Shown: piece by piece, positions 46,672 through 56,502 of the stretch
How the letters are laid out: every line of letters starts with the position of its first letter
How positions within the stretch are numbered: position 1 is the first letter of the stretch
Source of the DNA: Paraburkholderia sp. PGU19
Lineage (GTDB): Bacteria > Pseudomonadota > Gammaproteobacteria > Burkholderiales > Burkholderiaceae
Reading direction: 5' to 3'
NCBI RefSeq assembly: GCF_013426915.1
Contig: NZ_AP023182.1
Span: 62,001-126,000, forward strand
DNA: 64,000 nt
The notes under the pieces: model-generated
Databases searched by the model: none
The model's input: the letters and a program-made list of their open reading frames with translations, nothing else
Told to the model about the DNA's origin: nothing
Translations under genes and position numbers: made by a program

Positions 46672-47325
46672 ATGATTAAGCGTATGACCTTGCTGTCGCG
46701 TAAAGAAGGCACTTCGACAAGCGACTTCCGTGCATATTGGTCCGGCTGTCACGCACAACTCGCGTTGTGCATGAAGGGCATTACGAACTACACACAGAAC
46801 AGGGTCGCCAAGACTCTCTGGCGCTCATCGGACGACCCAGCATGTTTTGATGTCGACGGAGTCGTCGAGCTGTGCTTCGAGAATGACGAGGTCATGGCCG
46901 AGGCACAACGCTCACCTGTGGGAAGCCAGTACATTCCTGAAGATGAGCCAAATTTCCTGCGGGGATGGACACTCTGCGTGGTGGACCACGAGGATGAACC
47001 GAGAGAACATCCCGGCGTGAAAGTGCTCATCGCCGCTGCGCTGAATGCGGATGTTTCGCGGATGGACTTCAAGACAGCAATTCTCGAAGCCAACGAAACC
47101 CAGTCTCCCCGCGCTCTGGTGTCGTTCAACTGGACAAAAAAGAGCGCGAAGCGCGAGCGCCTTTGGGCTGAGCCGGTTCCGCCGACGGCGCTTGTTGCAC
47201 TTTGGTTCAAGGACATCGCACAGGCCCACGAAGCATTTGGTGCCGACAACAGTTTCGTGCGCAAACTCGACGGCCTGACAAATCGCGCGGCAGCATATCT
47301 TGTCGACCCACTCGTGGTTCGATAG
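46672..47325 (+). CDS. EthD-domain protein, two repeats
   Basis: A 217-residue protein related in plan to the EthD protein at 35432-36121. Repeat 1 is MIKRMTLLSRKEGTSTSDFR followed by AYWSGCHAQLAL and NYTQNRV; the second half (VLIAAALNADVSRMDFKTAI) is more divergent. GGAGACGAA precedes the ATG. It is divergent from the KstD-like flavoprotein gene and shares operator-like site 2. A pathway role is inferred from context; the reaction is not known. Confidence 0.75.
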   Translation: MIKRMTLLSRKEGTSTSDFRAYWSGCHAQLALCMKGITNYTQNRVAKTLWRSSDDPACFDVDGVVELCFENDEVMAEAQRSPVGSQYIPEDEPNFLRGWTLCVVDHEDEPREHPGVKVLIAAALNADVSRMDFKTAILEANETQSPRALVSFNWTKKSAKRERLWAEPVPPTALVALWFKDIAQAHEAFGADNSFVRKLDGLTNRAAAYLVDPLVVR

Positions 47326-47470
47326 CTGGTGGACGCAACCGCCGGCACCTGTTGCCGGCGGCTGGTTGAGACTCTGATTCTGGTAGAGGATGCGTGGGCA
47401 TAGCGGTCCATCCATAGGCCGATTGGTACCATGGCGTGTGTCCTCCGGAAAAACAAAGTCCACAAAGCCA

Positions 47471-47498
47471 ACGGGCGCTCGAAACTCCGAGCGCCCGT
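47471..47498. terminator. Strong hairpin between convergent EthD and MFS genes
   Basis: A perfect 11-bp stem, ACGGGCGCTCG paired with CGAGCGCCCGT, loop of 6. Read on the minus strand, T-rich sequence follows it, so it probably terminates the MFS gene and may act in both directions. Confidence 0.75.
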
Positions 47499-47522
47499 GT
47501 TACTTCATGTTCGAACGTTGAC

Positions 47523-48866
47523 TTACGCTTTTTGCGGATTGCCGGCGCGCTCGAATCTCAGTGCATATGCCATCGCCACACAGGCAAAGGCCAGCAGAAC
47601 CGCAATGAAGTAGAAAGCGTTGCTCATGCTTCCCGTGTAGGTCTTGATGAGACCGATGAGGTACGGCGTGATGGTCCCGCTCGATACACCAATACTGCTC
47701 ACCAGCGCGATGCTCGCAGCAGCATTCGGGCCGCGGAAGAAAGTCGCCGGGACAGACCAGAAGATTGGGTGAGCAGCATATACAGACACCGCCGCGGCCG
47801 TGAGCAACGCCATGGACACAGTGAATCCGATACCGTGCGCGGTCAGCAAGGACAGCGCCACGGCTGCAATGACACCGCACACAACGAAGTGCCATTTGCG
47901 CTCATTGCGGCGGTCGGAGCGACGAGCAATCAGGATGACGCCAACAGCGCCGATTGCATTCGGAATCGCCGAGTACAGACTAATCTGAACGATATCGGTA
48001 ATACCAAACTCCTTAATCATCGTCGGCATCCAGAAGAGAAGCAGAAGAATCGCTGACGTCAGACAGAAGTACACGAAGGCGAACAGATAGACATACGGAT
48101 TGCGAACTGCGTCCATCAGCGAATGGCTGTGCTCACCCGGCTTTCCTTCGAACGCAAGCAGCTCTTCCAGACGTCGCTTCTCATTGGCGCCAAGCCACGT
48201 CGCGTTCGCCGGCTTGTCCTTCAGATAGAAGTAGGCGATGACCCCGAGCACGATTGCCGGCGCACCTTCAATCGCAAGCATCCATTGCCAGCCGTGAATT
48301 CCGTGCACCCCGTCCATGCCGCGCATTATTCCGCCCGACACGAGTCCGCCAAGCACGCCAGCCACAGCAACGCCCGCATAGAAGATTGAAAGTGCACCTG
48401 CGCGACGGCGCGCCGGAAACCAGAAGGTCAGATAGAAGACGATGCCCGGAAAGAACCCGGCTTCAAACACACCAAGCAGAAAACGCAGAACGTAGAACTG
48501 CGTGCTTGTTGAGACAGCCACCATCATGACCGAACACGCGCCCCACAGCACCATGATTCGCGCGAACGTCTTTCTCGCTCCGAACTTGTGAAGGAGCATG
48601 TTGCTGGGCACCTCAAACAGGACGTAACCCACGAAGAAAAACACCGCACCCAGACTGTACGCAGCGTCCGTGAATGACAGGTCGTGCTTCATCTGCAGTT
48701 GCGCGAAGCCGATGTTATTTCTGTCGAGAATAGCGATGACGTAACAGAAGAAAAGGAACGGGATGATTCGCAGGGTCACCTTGCGGAAGAGACCGTCATC
48801 GGACGTACCGACAGAGGGGGGAGTTGCCGGTGTCGGGACTGCGCCGACTGAACTTCGCGTTGTCAT
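47523..48866 (-). CDS. MFS transporter, ACS family
   Basis: A 447-residue transporter with about 12 membrane segments. AILDRNNIGFAQLQMKHDL near TM1, FEVPSNMLLHKFGARKTFAR after TM2 and FWFPARRRAGALSIFYAG are typical of the ACS family that imports organic anions. ATG 48866 has GGAGATTTTG upstream. It is divergent from a second, unrelated MFS gene, with two operator-like sites in the spacer, so its expression probably follows the catabolic block. Confidence 0.9.
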   Translation of the reverse strand: MTTRSSVGAVPTPATPPSVGTSDDGLFRKVTLRIIPFLFFCYVIAILDRNNIGFAQLQMKHDLSFTDAAYSLGAVFFFVGYVLFEVPSNMLLHKFGARKTFARIMVLWGACSVMMVAVSTSTQFYVLRFLLGVFEAGFFPGIVFYLTFWFPARRRAGALSIFYAGVAVAGVLGGLVSGGIMRGMDGVHGIHGWQWMLAIEGAPAIVLGVIAYFYLKDKPANATWLGANEKRRLEELLAFEGKPGEHSHSLMDAVRNPYVYLFAFVYFCLTSAILLLLFWMPTMIKEFGITDIVQISLYSAIPNAIGAVGVILIARRSDRRNERKWHFVVCGVIAAVALSLLTAHGIGFTVSMALLTAAAVSVYAAHPIFWSVPATFFRGPNAAASIALVSSIGVSSGTITPYLIGLIKTYTGSMSNAFYFIAVLLAFACVAMAYALRFERAGNPQKA

Positions 48867-48986
48867 CAAAATCTCCAGTGCAGTTATTCTCAGTTGTGGC
48901 CATATCGGTCGAAGTTGTCATGCCGTTCGACTGACTGCTGCCCCACTTAGAAGGCAACCGCACCATGGCAGGTTCACGCTTCTTGA

Positions 48987-49020
48987 TTACATATTAACGC
49001 TGCACTTCGCACATATGTAA
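48987..49020. promoter_or_regulatory. Conserved operator-like sequence, site 3 (MFS/MFS spacer)
   Basis: An inverted repeat TTACATAT ... ATATGTAA with 18 bp between. The right half, read on the minus strand as GAGAATTACATATGTGCG, matches the motif of sites 1, 2, 4 and 5. It is about 120 bp upstream of the minus-strand MFS gene. Confidence 0.6.
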
Positions 49021-49164
49021 TTCTCGTTTGTACCTAGCCCTCGACCCAAGCGATCGAAACACAAATAGATAGTGGTTAACCCGCACATTTATCGAGGAAC
49101 GTTTCTTCGCTGACCTGTCGCGTGGCCTCGCCTTGGGGGCACTCGCCGCATGGTAGGGATTCCG

Positions 49165-49215
49165 AGCAGTAGATTTGCCATATGTGTAATTGATTGCGTA
49201 TATATAATTAATATA
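49165..49215. promoter_or_regulatory. Conserved operator-like sequence, site 4, with AT-rich promoter region
   Basis: Read on the minus strand this segment has TTAATTATATATACGCAATC and TTACACATATGG, matching the motif of the other sites. On the plus strand TTGCCA and TATATAT are a possible -35/-10 pair for the MFS gene at 49260. Confidence 0.55.
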
Positions 49216-49239
49216 GGCACCTACCTGCACGTAGGTGCC
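49216..49239 (+). other. Leader hairpin before the MFS start codon
   Basis: A perfect 9-bp inverted repeat, GGCACCTAC / GTAGGTGCC, loop CTGCAC. It ends about 20 bp before the TTG start and close to the ribosome site. It could be an operator or a translational control hairpin. It has no T run, so it is not called a terminator. Confidence 0.5.
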
Positions 49240-49259
49240 GACCTTCCGGGAGAGCCGAT

Positions 49260-50417
49260 TTGTCCGCGAGAATGTTGTGGCTTCTGAGTACATGCTGCTT
49301 TGCCAGCATGGCGTCGATGAGGGTATGCGATTCACTGCTTCCGTCTTTGCAGGCTGACTTCGATGTGACGATGGGTCATGCTGCCCAGGCCATTTCGGCG
49401 TTTGCTCTCGCGTACGGAGTGATGCAACTTGTGTTCGGTCCCGTCGGCGACCGGTTTGGCAAGATACGCGTAATAGCGCTGGCAACTCTGGCGTGCACCG
49501 CGGGCAATCTCGGCGCAGCCCTGTCCATCCATATGGGTCATCTCGTAGCGGCTCGCGCACTATCGGGAGCAGCGGCTGCGGGAATCGTGCCACTAACGAT
49601 GGCCTGGATTGGTGACAAGGTACCGTACGAGCGGCGACAGGAAGTCCTCGCGCGGCTACTCGGTGCGACGGTCTTCGGGATGATTGCAGGTCAGTGGCTC
49701 GGTGCACTACTCACTGATGCGGTCGACTGGCGCGCTCCATTTGCTTCGCTGGCCGCAATTTGCCTCGTCGCCGGCATCCTCGTCATGCGGGAAGACCATG
49801 GCTCTGACGCGAGTGATGCATTGCCCCGTGGCCGGTTCGCCGAGGTATTGACGATTTCGTGGGCTCGGACAGTGCTTCTGGTCACCTTCATCGAAGGTTC
49901 GCTCGCATTCAGCGCCTTGTCGTTTATCCCGAGCTATCTGCACACCGGATTTGACGTGCCGATGTCGAGAGCTGGGGGCGTCGTGGCGCTATACGGAGTT
50001 GGCGGGCTCCTCTACAGCCGCTGTGCGCGTCGACTGGTCGGACGGTTGGGCGAAGCGAATCTCGCAAGACTTGGCGGTGGATGCCTCGCATTGTCATACG
50101 GTGGGCTCGCCATTCTAGGCAACTGGTGGATGGCAGCGCCCTGCTGCTTTCTGGCCGGCTTTGGCTTTTACGCGTTGCACAACACCTTGCAGACTCATGC
50201 GACGCAGATGGCGCCCAAGATGCGTGGAACCGCAGTTTCGCTATTTTCCTGCTTTCTCTTCTTCGGACAGTCGCTCGGCGTCGCCTGCGCGGCATGGTTC
50301 ATTGACCGGTTTTCCGCACCGCAGGTCTTTATCTGCAGTGCCTCGGGTCTACTCGTTCTCGCATTCGCGTTCTCCTCGCTGGTTTCCCGTCAGACCGGGC
50401 ACCTGGCGAGGACATGA
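49260..50417 (+). CDS. MFS transporter, drug/metabolite-efflux-like
   Basis: A 385-residue membrane protein with about 12 segments. YGVMQLVFGPVGDRFGKIRV is the classical MFS motif between TM2 and TM3, and AARALSGAAAAGIVPLTMAW is typical of Bcr/CflA-like and related proteins. The start is taken as TTG 49260 because GGGAGAG is just upstream; an ATG four codons later is possible. It may export a toxic intermediate or import an aromatic acid. It is co-located with the catabolic block and shares operator-like sites. Confidence 0.83.
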   Translation: MSARMLWLLSTCCFASMASMRVCDSLLPSLQADFDVTMGHAAQAISAFALAYGVMQLVFGPVGDRFGKIRVIALATLACTAGNLGAALSIHMGHLVAARALSGAAAAGIVPLTMAWIGDKVPYERRQEVLARLLGATVFGMIAGQWLGALLTDAVDWRAPFASLAAICLVAGILVMREDHGSDASDALPRGRFAEVLTISWARTVLLVTFIEGSLAFSALSFIPSYLHTGFDVPMSRAGGVVALYGVGGLLYSRCARRLVGRLGEANLARLGGGCLALSYGGLAILGNWWMAAPCCFLAGFGFYALHNTLQTHATQMAPKMRGTAVSLFSCFLFFGQSLGVACAAWFIDRFSAPQVFICSASGLLVLAFAFSSLVSRQTGHLART

Positions 50418-50498
50418 CCTATGTCATCAAGCCGGACACATACCGTGAAGTCGATTGATACAGAGATGCCGTCGCCCGCCCGATACGCCGTCTTTCAA

Positions 50499-51332
50499 CT
50501 AGACGACTGGTACAGACGGGCCGGAATTTTTCTCAGTCAACAGTTTGGTGGTCTCGAGAAGACTGGTAGCCAAGGGTCCTTTCCACGAGACATCGAAATT
50601 CGCGGCCACTCCGAACAACGTCAGCACCAGAACAATCTCGCCCTCGTTATCAAAAACCGGCGCGCTGATGCTGTTGATGCCTGGAATCGGCAACCCCTCA
50701 CCCCGCGCAAGTCCGCGTTTTCGAATGTCAGCCAGAATGGCATCAAACTGTGCAGCTGTAAGACGTTCGCCTTCCGGAGTCTGCGACCCCATGTCGGCCT
50801 TCACCAGCTCGTCCAGCTTGGGCGCTTGTTTGTGCGCGGCAAAAACGCGGCCGGTCGTGGAGTGCACGAGCGACATGACCGTGCCTACGTGAACGCCAGC
50901 GTGCAAGGAAGCAGCCGGTTCAATACTTTGAAGCACCGTTGGGCCTCGGTCTCCCCATGCGGCGAGCAGCACACTTTGTTCAACACGCGTTGCAAGCTCG
51001 ATGGATGGCTGCATCGCGTTTCGGACTGCAGGCACCATGCGCAGGGCGTGCAGTCCCATCCGAAGCGACAAAGGACCTGGTTCAAAGCGCAAGGTGACCG
51101 GGTCACGTTTAACCAGACCGGTGCGGAGCAGGCTCACCATGTACGTGAATACCTGGTTCGTCGGGATACCGCTTCGCGCACTCAGTTCCGCGAGCGTCAC
51201 TGGCTCTCCAGCATCCGCAAGATATTGCAGGAAACGGCCACCGACTTCCATGCTCTGGATGCCCCGCTGTTCCTTTCGAGCACCCGAGTCGTGACTTTCC
51301 GGATTTTCTTTTGCTTGCTGCTTCGTTACCAT
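50499..51332 (-). CDS. IclR-family transcriptional regulator (2 of 3)
   Basis: A 277-residue IclR regulator. After KEQRGIQSMEVGGRF comes the winged helix (LSARSGIPTNQVFTYMVSLL, RTGLVKRD) and an effector domain with HAGVHVGTVMSLVHSTTGRV and IPGINSISAPVFDNEGEIVL. The start at 51332 follows AGAGG. It is divergent from the third IclR gene with only about 100 bp between, and converges on the MFS gene. It is more similar to IclR 1 than to IclR 3 by eye. Confidence 0.9.
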   Translation of the reverse strand: MVTKQQAKENPESHDSGARKEQRGIQSMEVGGRFLQYLADAGEPVTLAELSARSGIPTNQVFTYMVSLLRTGLVKRDPVTLRFEPGPLSLRMGLHALRMVPAVRNAMQPSIELATRVEQSVLLAAWGDRGPTVLQSIEPAASLHAGVHVGTVMSLVHSTTGRVFAAHKQAPKLDELVKADMGSQTPEGERLTAAQFDAILADIRKRGLARGEGLPIPGINSISAPVFDNEGEIVLVLTLFGVAANFDVSWKGPLATSLLETTKLLTEKNSGPSVPVV

Positions 51333-51431
51333 GCAATCCTCTGTGCACGAACACACCGTGATTCGCTGATTTTACCGGCTTCCTGCTTACTGCAACGCAC
51401 ACCCGGACTCTGAATCCGACAAGATACGCAA

Positions 51432-52241
51432 ATGGACACCGAAAGCACCGAAAAAGCCCAACGGGGAATCCAGTCAGTTGAAGTGGGTAGCGAAATTTTG
51501 ATGGCGTTGACCCAATCTGAGTCGCCCATGCCACTGAAGGAGGTTTCGCACGTTACGGGAATGTCACCCGCAAAGCTCTTCCCGTACCTGGTAAGCCTCA
51601 TCAAGCTCCAACTTGTGCAACGGATGGAACCCTCCGGCGATTATGCCCCAGGTCCCCTCGCGCTGCGGCTCGGCTTGTACGGCCTGCAGCGATTGAATCC
51701 GCTGCGTGAAGCCGAGGCCGACGTACTGGCTCTCGCATCGAAGACCGGGCAAAGCGTCTTCCTGACGACCTGGGGCCCGAATGGTCCCGTGGTTGTGAGA
51801 CAGGAAGACCCGTCCTATCCGCTCCACCTGACGCTCCGGGTTGGCACCGTCATGTCGCTCGTAAACACTGCGACGGGACGTCTATTTGGCGCGTATATGC
51901 CAGAACCCTTGGTGCAGAAGGCACTGGCAGACGAAGGCATTCGCCTGAGCGGCGCAACTGCCCTGAAAGCAGCAGACAGACAGGAGTTGTTCCGCGCGTA
52001 CCAGAAGATTCGGGAAGACGGGATGACCCGAACTTCCGGTCACCCGTTGCCAGGAGTGAACGCCATCGCGGCGCCCGTATTCCTGTTCAACGGCTCGATA
52101 GCATTGGCAATCACTCTCGTCGGGCCGGCTGGCACGTTTGACACTCGCTGGGACGGCGAACTTGCGTCGACCCTCCGACAGACCACCAACGACCTCTCAT
52201 ATCGATTGGGCTACTCGGCCGCTCCTGTCGGCGAAGCTTAA
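51432..52241 (+). CDS. IclR-family transcriptional regulator (3 of 3)
   Basis: A 269-residue IclR regulator with leader KAQRGIQSVEVGSEI, winged helix (VSHVTGMSPAKLFPYLVSLI, KLQLVQRM) and effector domain (LTLRVGTVMSLVNTATGRLF, LPGVNAIAAPVFLFNGSIAL). No strong ribosome site is seen. It precedes the MBL-hmgA-fahA-maiA genes on the same strand with about 450 bp between. IclR proteins regulating homogentisate genes are known (HmgR of pseudomonads), so it is a good candidate for local control. Confidence 0.9.
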   Translation: MDTESTEKAQRGIQSVEVGSEILMALTQSESPMPLKEVSHVTGMSPAKLFPYLVSLIKLQLVQRMEPSGDYAPGPLALRLGLYGLQRLNPLREAEADVLALASKTGQSVFLTTWGPNGPVVVRQEDPSYPLHLTLRVGTVMSLVNTATGRLFGAYMPEPLVQKALADEGIRLSGATALKAADRQELFRAYQKIREDGMTRTSGHPLPGVNAIAAPVFLFNGSIALAITLVGPAGTFDTRWDGELASTLRQTTNDLSYRLGYSAAPVGEA

Positions 52242-52578
52242 CTTTCAGCGGACTGCTGGCCGTCGTGGTCGGTAGTCCAGGCTGCCGTCTCCCTCCTCTC
52301 ACCACTCGTCACCGGCCTCACCACACTCCATCCTGGAGCAGTGGTCGTCGAATCACATCCAACCATATACGCCGTCCACCAACCGGGCAGCCAGGCCAAA
52401 GTCGCGCCTGAACGTCCCGTCGCGCCCGCCTTGCGCGCGTCCGCAGACACATCCCGAAGAGACACGCCACACCCGTAGTAGCACCGACACTACGAGCCAC
52501 TCGTGTTCCTGTCGGCAAACCCTCGTCGCGCCGCCTTTCTCCAGCCAAATACATTCCCGAGCGCCATCACCCCTACGG
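52242..52578. other. Intergenic stretch, nothing recognised
   Basis: No supported gene between IclR 3 and the operator-like site 5. Confidence 0.4.
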
Positions 52579-52620
52579 GAAATTATCTATATACGACTAT
52601 GTTCGCTTATGTATAATTTC
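52579..52620. promoter_or_regulatory. Conserved operator-like sequence, site 5 (upstream of the homogentisate genes)
   Basis: The ends GAAATTAT (52579) and ATAATTTC (to 52620) are perfect inverted repeats; between them CTATATACGACTATG matches the core of the other sites. It lies 68 bp upstream of the MBL gene, the first gene of the hmg set. Confidence 0.7.
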
Positions 52621-52687
52621 CTCAACGTCAGGGTTGCTGGAAAAACCCGCCCTGTCCCTTCAATTATTCCTGTAGAGGTCTCCTGCC

Positions 52688-53644
52688 ATGGCGACAGAAA
52701 AGAAGTTTGCTTCCCACGCGGACGTTGAAGAAAAGAAGGTCACGTTCGAACAGCTTTCCGAACATGCCTACGCTTACACCGCAGAAGGCGACCCGAATAC
52801 CGGCATCATCATCGGGGATGACGCCGTGCTCGTCGCTGATACGCAGGCGACACCTGTGATGGCTCAGGACGTCATTCGTCGCATTCGCGAAGTGACGGAC
52901 AAGCCCATCAAGTACGTCCTGCTGACCCACTATCACGCGGTCCGTGTGCTCGGCGCGTCGGCGTACAACCCTGAACAAATCATCGCCAGCCAGGACACCT
53001 ATGACCTCATCGTCGAGCGCGGTGAGCAGGACATGAAGAGCGAGATTGAGCGCTTCCCGCGTCTCTTCAATGCCGTCGAATCCGTGCCGGGCCTGACCTG
53101 GCCGACCCTGACCTTCCAAAAAAAGATGACTCTCTGGATGGGCAAGCTCGAAGTTCAGATTCTGCAACTCGGACGCGGACACACGAAGGGCGACACGGTC
53201 GTCTGGCTGCCGCAGGAAAAGACGCTCCTGTCGGGCGACCTCGTCGAGTACGGCGCGACACCGTATGCGGGCGATGCGTACTTCCAGGACTGGCCCGCTA
53301 CGCTCGATGCCATTGCCGCGCTGAAGCCTGAAAAGCTGGTTCCCGGCCGTGGCGCCGCACTCAAGACGCCTCAGGAAGTCGCTGACGGGCTTGCTGGTAC
53401 GCGCGCCTTCATCAGCGAGCTTTACAGCAAGGTGAAGTCGGGTGCCGCCGAAGGCAAGGACCTCAATGCTATCTACAAAGAGACGTATTCCACGCTCAAG
53501 CCCAAATTTGGCGACTGGGTCATCTTCGACCACTGCATGCCCTTCGATGTGACCCGCGCACACGATGAAGCGACGCAATATCCCGACCCGCGTATCTGGA
53601 CTGCACAGCGCGATAAGGAAATGTGGGAAACGCTCGAAGGCTGA
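52688..53644 (+). CDS. MBL-fold protein with altered metal motif
   Basis: A 318-residue metallo-beta-lactamase-fold protein. The usual HxHxDH motif reads THYHAVRVLGASAY: H81 and H83 are kept but Asp and His at 85-86 are Val and Arg. H165 (RGHTKGDTVVWLP) and D184 (LLSGDLVEYG) are present, so one metal site may survive. It precedes hmgA by 72 bp on the same strand and follows operator-like site 5, suggesting a role in homogentisate metabolism such as thioester or lactone hydrolysis, or protection. The reaction is unknown. Confidence 0.8.
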   Translation: MATEKKFASHADVEEKKVTFEQLSEHAYAYTAEGDPNTGIIIGDDAVLVADTQATPVMAQDVIRRIREVTDKPIKYVLLTHYHAVRVLGASAYNPEQIIASQDTYDLIVERGEQDMKSEIERFPRLFNAVESVPGLTWPTLTFQKKMTLWMGKLEVQILQLGRGHTKGDTVVWLPQEKTLLSGDLVEYGATPYAGDAYFQDWPATLDAIAALKPEKLVPGRGAALKTPQEVADGLAGTRAFISELYSKVKSGAAEGKDLNAIYKETYSTLKPKFGDWVIFDHCMPFDVTRAHDEATQYPDPRIWTAQRDKEMWETLEG

Positions 53645-53716
53645 CCGTTCGCAATGGTTTGGCCGCAAGTGATTTGCGGCCGTCCCTGGATTGAAGAACC
53701 CATCTGGAGTTTCAAA

Positions 53717-55126
53717 GTGGAACAAACGACGCACGATGTATCTATTCGGCGAGAATCGATTCAGCCTGCAACCCTACGTAACGGGCAGTTGAAGCGCGCG
53801 TCGGCGGCGTCGGCACATTCTGCGCATCCGGTTGGCTACCAGTCCGGGTTTGGCAGCGAGTTTGCGACCGAAGCATTACTAGGTGCCCTGCCGGCCGGCC
53901 GCAACTCGCCACAGCGCGCACCGTATGGGCTGTACGCCGAGCAGCTCTCAGGTACAGCGTTCACGGCACCGCGCTCTCACAATCGACGTTCCTGGCTGTA
54001 TCGAGTACGTCCTGCCGCTGTCCACAAGCCGTTTACGCTTTTGGAGAACAGCAAGCTTGTCGGTGACTTCTCTCGCGTCCCGCCTACTCCGCCTAACCAG
54101 CTGCGTTGGGACCCGTTGCCCATTCCCACGGCACCGACCGATTTCGTCGATGGTCTCGTGACGATGGCGGGAAACGGCTCAGCCGAAGCGATGGTCGGGT
54201 GCGCCATTCATCTGTACGCGGCCAATCAGTCGATGTTGAACCGCTTCTTCTATAGCGCTGACGGCGAACTCCTGATTGTCCCTCAGGCCGGCAGGTTGAG
54301 CATCGCGACGGAGCTGGGCTTGCTCGAAGTCACTCCACAAGAGATCGCAGTCATTCCGCGCGGTGTCCGCTTCCGCGTCGAATTGCCGGACGGCGAAGCT
54401 CGCGGCTATATCTGTGAAAACTTCGGCGCCCTCTTCCGCCTTCCCGACCTCGGCCCTATCGGTTCGAATGGTCTTGCCAATCCCCGCGACTTCTTGACCC
54501 CGCTCGCCGCTTATGAGGTGCGCGAGGGAAACTTCGAGCTTGTTGCCAAGCTCAACGGCAATCTGTGGCGCGCGGATATAGGCCATTCGCCCCTGGATGT
54601 CGTCGCATGGCACGGGAACTACGCGCCGTACAAGTATGACCTGCGCCTGTTCAACACGATTGGCTCTATCAGCTTCGACCACCCGGACCCATCCATCTTT
54701 CTGGTGCTGCAGTCCCCTAGCGACACGCCGGGTGTCGATACCATCGACTTCGTCATCTTCCCGCCGCGATGGCTCGTCGGCGAGGATACCTTTCGTCCGC
54801 CATGGTTTCACCGGAACGTCGCAAGCGAGTTTATGGGCCTGATTCACGGCGAGTACGACGCCAAAGCGGAAGGCTTTGTCCCAGGTGGAGCAACCCTGCA
54901 CAACTGCATGTCGGGTCACGGCCCGGACGCAGGCACGTTCGAGAAAGCATCGGTCTCTGACACCACGAAGCCCGTCAAGGTTGATTCGACGATGGCATTC
55001 ATGTTTGAGACCCGCACGCTTATCAAGCCCACTCAATTTGCCCTCGAAACGTCACAGCTTCAGAACGAATACTTCGAATGCTGGCAAGGCCTCACGAACA
55101 GATTCAACCCGGAAATTCAGCGATGA
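53717..55126 (+). CDS. hmgA: Homogentisate 1,2-dioxygenase
   Basis: A 469-residue enzyme that opens homogentisate to 4-maleylacetoacetate with O2 and Fe(II). The start is set at GTG 53717 with TGGAG upstream; the usual N-terminal block [19 protein letters not shown] begins near residue 36. The iron ligands appear as H365 and E371 in [20 protein letters not shown] and H401 in [14 protein letters not shown], the same spacing as in characterised enzymes. Its stop overlaps the fahA start by ATGA. It is the central step of the tyrosine/phenylacetate-type pathway and the convergence point for this block. Confidence 0.96.
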   Translation: MEQTTHDVSIRRESIQPATLRNGQLKRASAASAHSAHPVGYQSGFGSEFATEALLGALPAGRNSPQRAPYGLYAEQLSGTAFTAPRSHNRRSWLYRVRPAAVHKPFTLLENSKLVGDFSRVPPTPPNQLRWDPLPIPTAPTDFVDGLVTMAGNGSAEAMVGCAIHLYAANQSMLNRFFYSADGELLIVPQAGRLSIATELGLLEVTPQEIAVIPRGVRFRVELPDGEARGYICENFGALFRLPDLGPIGSNGLANPRDFLTPLAAYEVREGNFELVAKLNGNLWRADIGHSPLDVVAWHGNYAPYKYDLRLFNTIGSISFDHPDPSIFLVLQSPSDTPGVDTIDFVIFPPRWLVGEDTFRPPWFHRNVASEFMGLIHGEYDAKAEGFVPGGATLHNCMSGHGPDAGTFEKASVSDTTKPVKVDSTMAFMFETRTLIKPTQFALETSQLQNEYFECWQGLTNRFNPEIQR

Positions 55127-56502
55127 TTTCAACTACCGACAACGCGGACTCAGTAGCTGAGACCACCCGCACAGACCTCAAAAGTTGGGTCGAATCAGCG
55201 AACACTGCAGACACTGACTTCCCAATCCAGAATCTCCCGTTCGGCGTCTTCTCCGACGCCCAGTCCAGTGTTGCGCGTGTGGGTGTCGCAATCGGTGACT
55301 GGATTGTCGACATTGCTGCGCTCGAGTCCGCCCGCCTGATAGCGGTTCCATATACGGTTGTGGACGACGACGGAAAGCCGAAGAGTGTTTTCCGGAAACG
55401 GCGGCTGAACGACTTCGTAGCGTTGGGCAAGCCTGTCTGGCGAAGTGTGCGCAGCCAGCTGTCGGCACTACTTTCGACCGACACGGCAACCTTGCGCGAC
55501 GACCGTGACATGCGTGAGCGTGTAATGGTCCGACAGTCAGACGCTGTCATGCACCTGCCCTTCGAAATGCCTGGCTACACCGACTTCTACTCGTCACGTG
55601 AACATGCCACGAATGTTGGTTGCATGTTCCGTGACCCAGAAAACGCTCTGATGCCAAACTGGCTCGAGATTCCCATCGGGTACAACGGTCGAGCCTCGTC
55701 CGTTGTAGTCAGCGGCACACCAATACGCCGCCCGAATGGTCAACGCAAGGACCCAAGTTCTGCTCGCCCGCTGTACGGCCCCTGCGGAAAGCTGGACATC
55801 GAACTTGAGACTGGCTTCTTTGTGGGTATCGGCAGTACGCTCGGGAGCCCTATTCCCGCGAAGAACGCCGACGACCACATCTTCGGGATGGTCCTGCTGA
55901 ACGACTGGAGCGCCCGCGACATCCAGCAATGGGAGTATCAGCCGCTTGGTCCTTTCAACTCAAAGGGTTTCGCCACGACTATCTCGCCGTGGGTGGTGAC
56001 GATGGACGCGTTGACGCCTTTTCGCGTCGAACAGCCAGCGCAGCTACCGGAACCGCTCGAATATCTACGCGGTGCCGCCAACGCAGGCGTCAACATGAAT
56101 CTTGAGGTTCAGTTGAAGCCCAAGTTTGCGTCGAATCCGACGACGATTGCCAGAACCAATTTCAAACACATGTATTGGTCGATGGCGCAGCAATTGGCAC
56201 ATCACACATCATCGGGCTGCAATACCCGCGTGGGCGACCTCATGGGCTCCGGAACTATCAGCGGGCCCAAGTCAGATTCGAGCGATGACAACGTCGGGAC
56301 CTTCGGCAGCCTTCTCGAGTTGACGTGGAACGGAAAGACGCCGCTCAAACTTGAGGCCGGCGAGGAGCGCGCGTTTATTGAAGATGGCGATGAATTGACC
56401 CTGCGCGGATGGTGCCAAGGTGATGGCTATCGCATTGGTTTCGGCACGTGCGTCGGGACCATCCTGCCGGCTTTGGATGTCGTTGCGGAGAGCAACGGAT
56501 GA
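55123..56502 (+). CDS. fahA: Fumarylacetoacetase
   Basis: A 459-residue FAH that splits fumarylacetoacetate into fumarate and acetoacetate. The N-terminal SH3-like part ([13 protein letters not shown]) and the catalytic domain ([30 protein letters not shown] loop, [20 protein letters not shown]) are complete. The protein is slightly longer than many bacterial versions because of about 30 extra N-terminal residues. The start overlaps the hmgA stop and its own stop overlaps maiA, both by ATGA, so the three enzymes are translationally coupled. Confidence 0.96.
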   Translation: MISTTDNADSVAETTRTDLKSWVESANTADTDFPIQNLPFGVFSDAQSSVARVGVAIGDWIVDIAALESARLIAVPYTVVDDDGKPKSVFRKRRLNDFVALGKPVWRSVRSQLSALLSTDTATLRDDRDMRERVMVRQSDAVMHLPFEMPGYTDFYSSREHATNVGCMFRDPENALMPNWLEIPIGYNGRASSVVVSGTPIRRPNGQRKDPSSARPLYGPCGKLDIELETGFFVGIGSTLGSPIPAKNADDHIFGMVLLNDWSARDIQQWEYQPLGPFNSKGFATTISPWVVTMDALTPFRVEQPAQLPEPLEYLRGAANAGVNMNLEVQLKPKFASNPTTIARTNFKHMYWSMAQQLAHHTSSGCNTRVGDLMGSGTISGPKSDSSDDNVGTFGSLLELTWNGKTPLKLEAGEERAFIEDGDELTLRGWCQGDGYRIGFGTCVGTILPALDVVAESNG

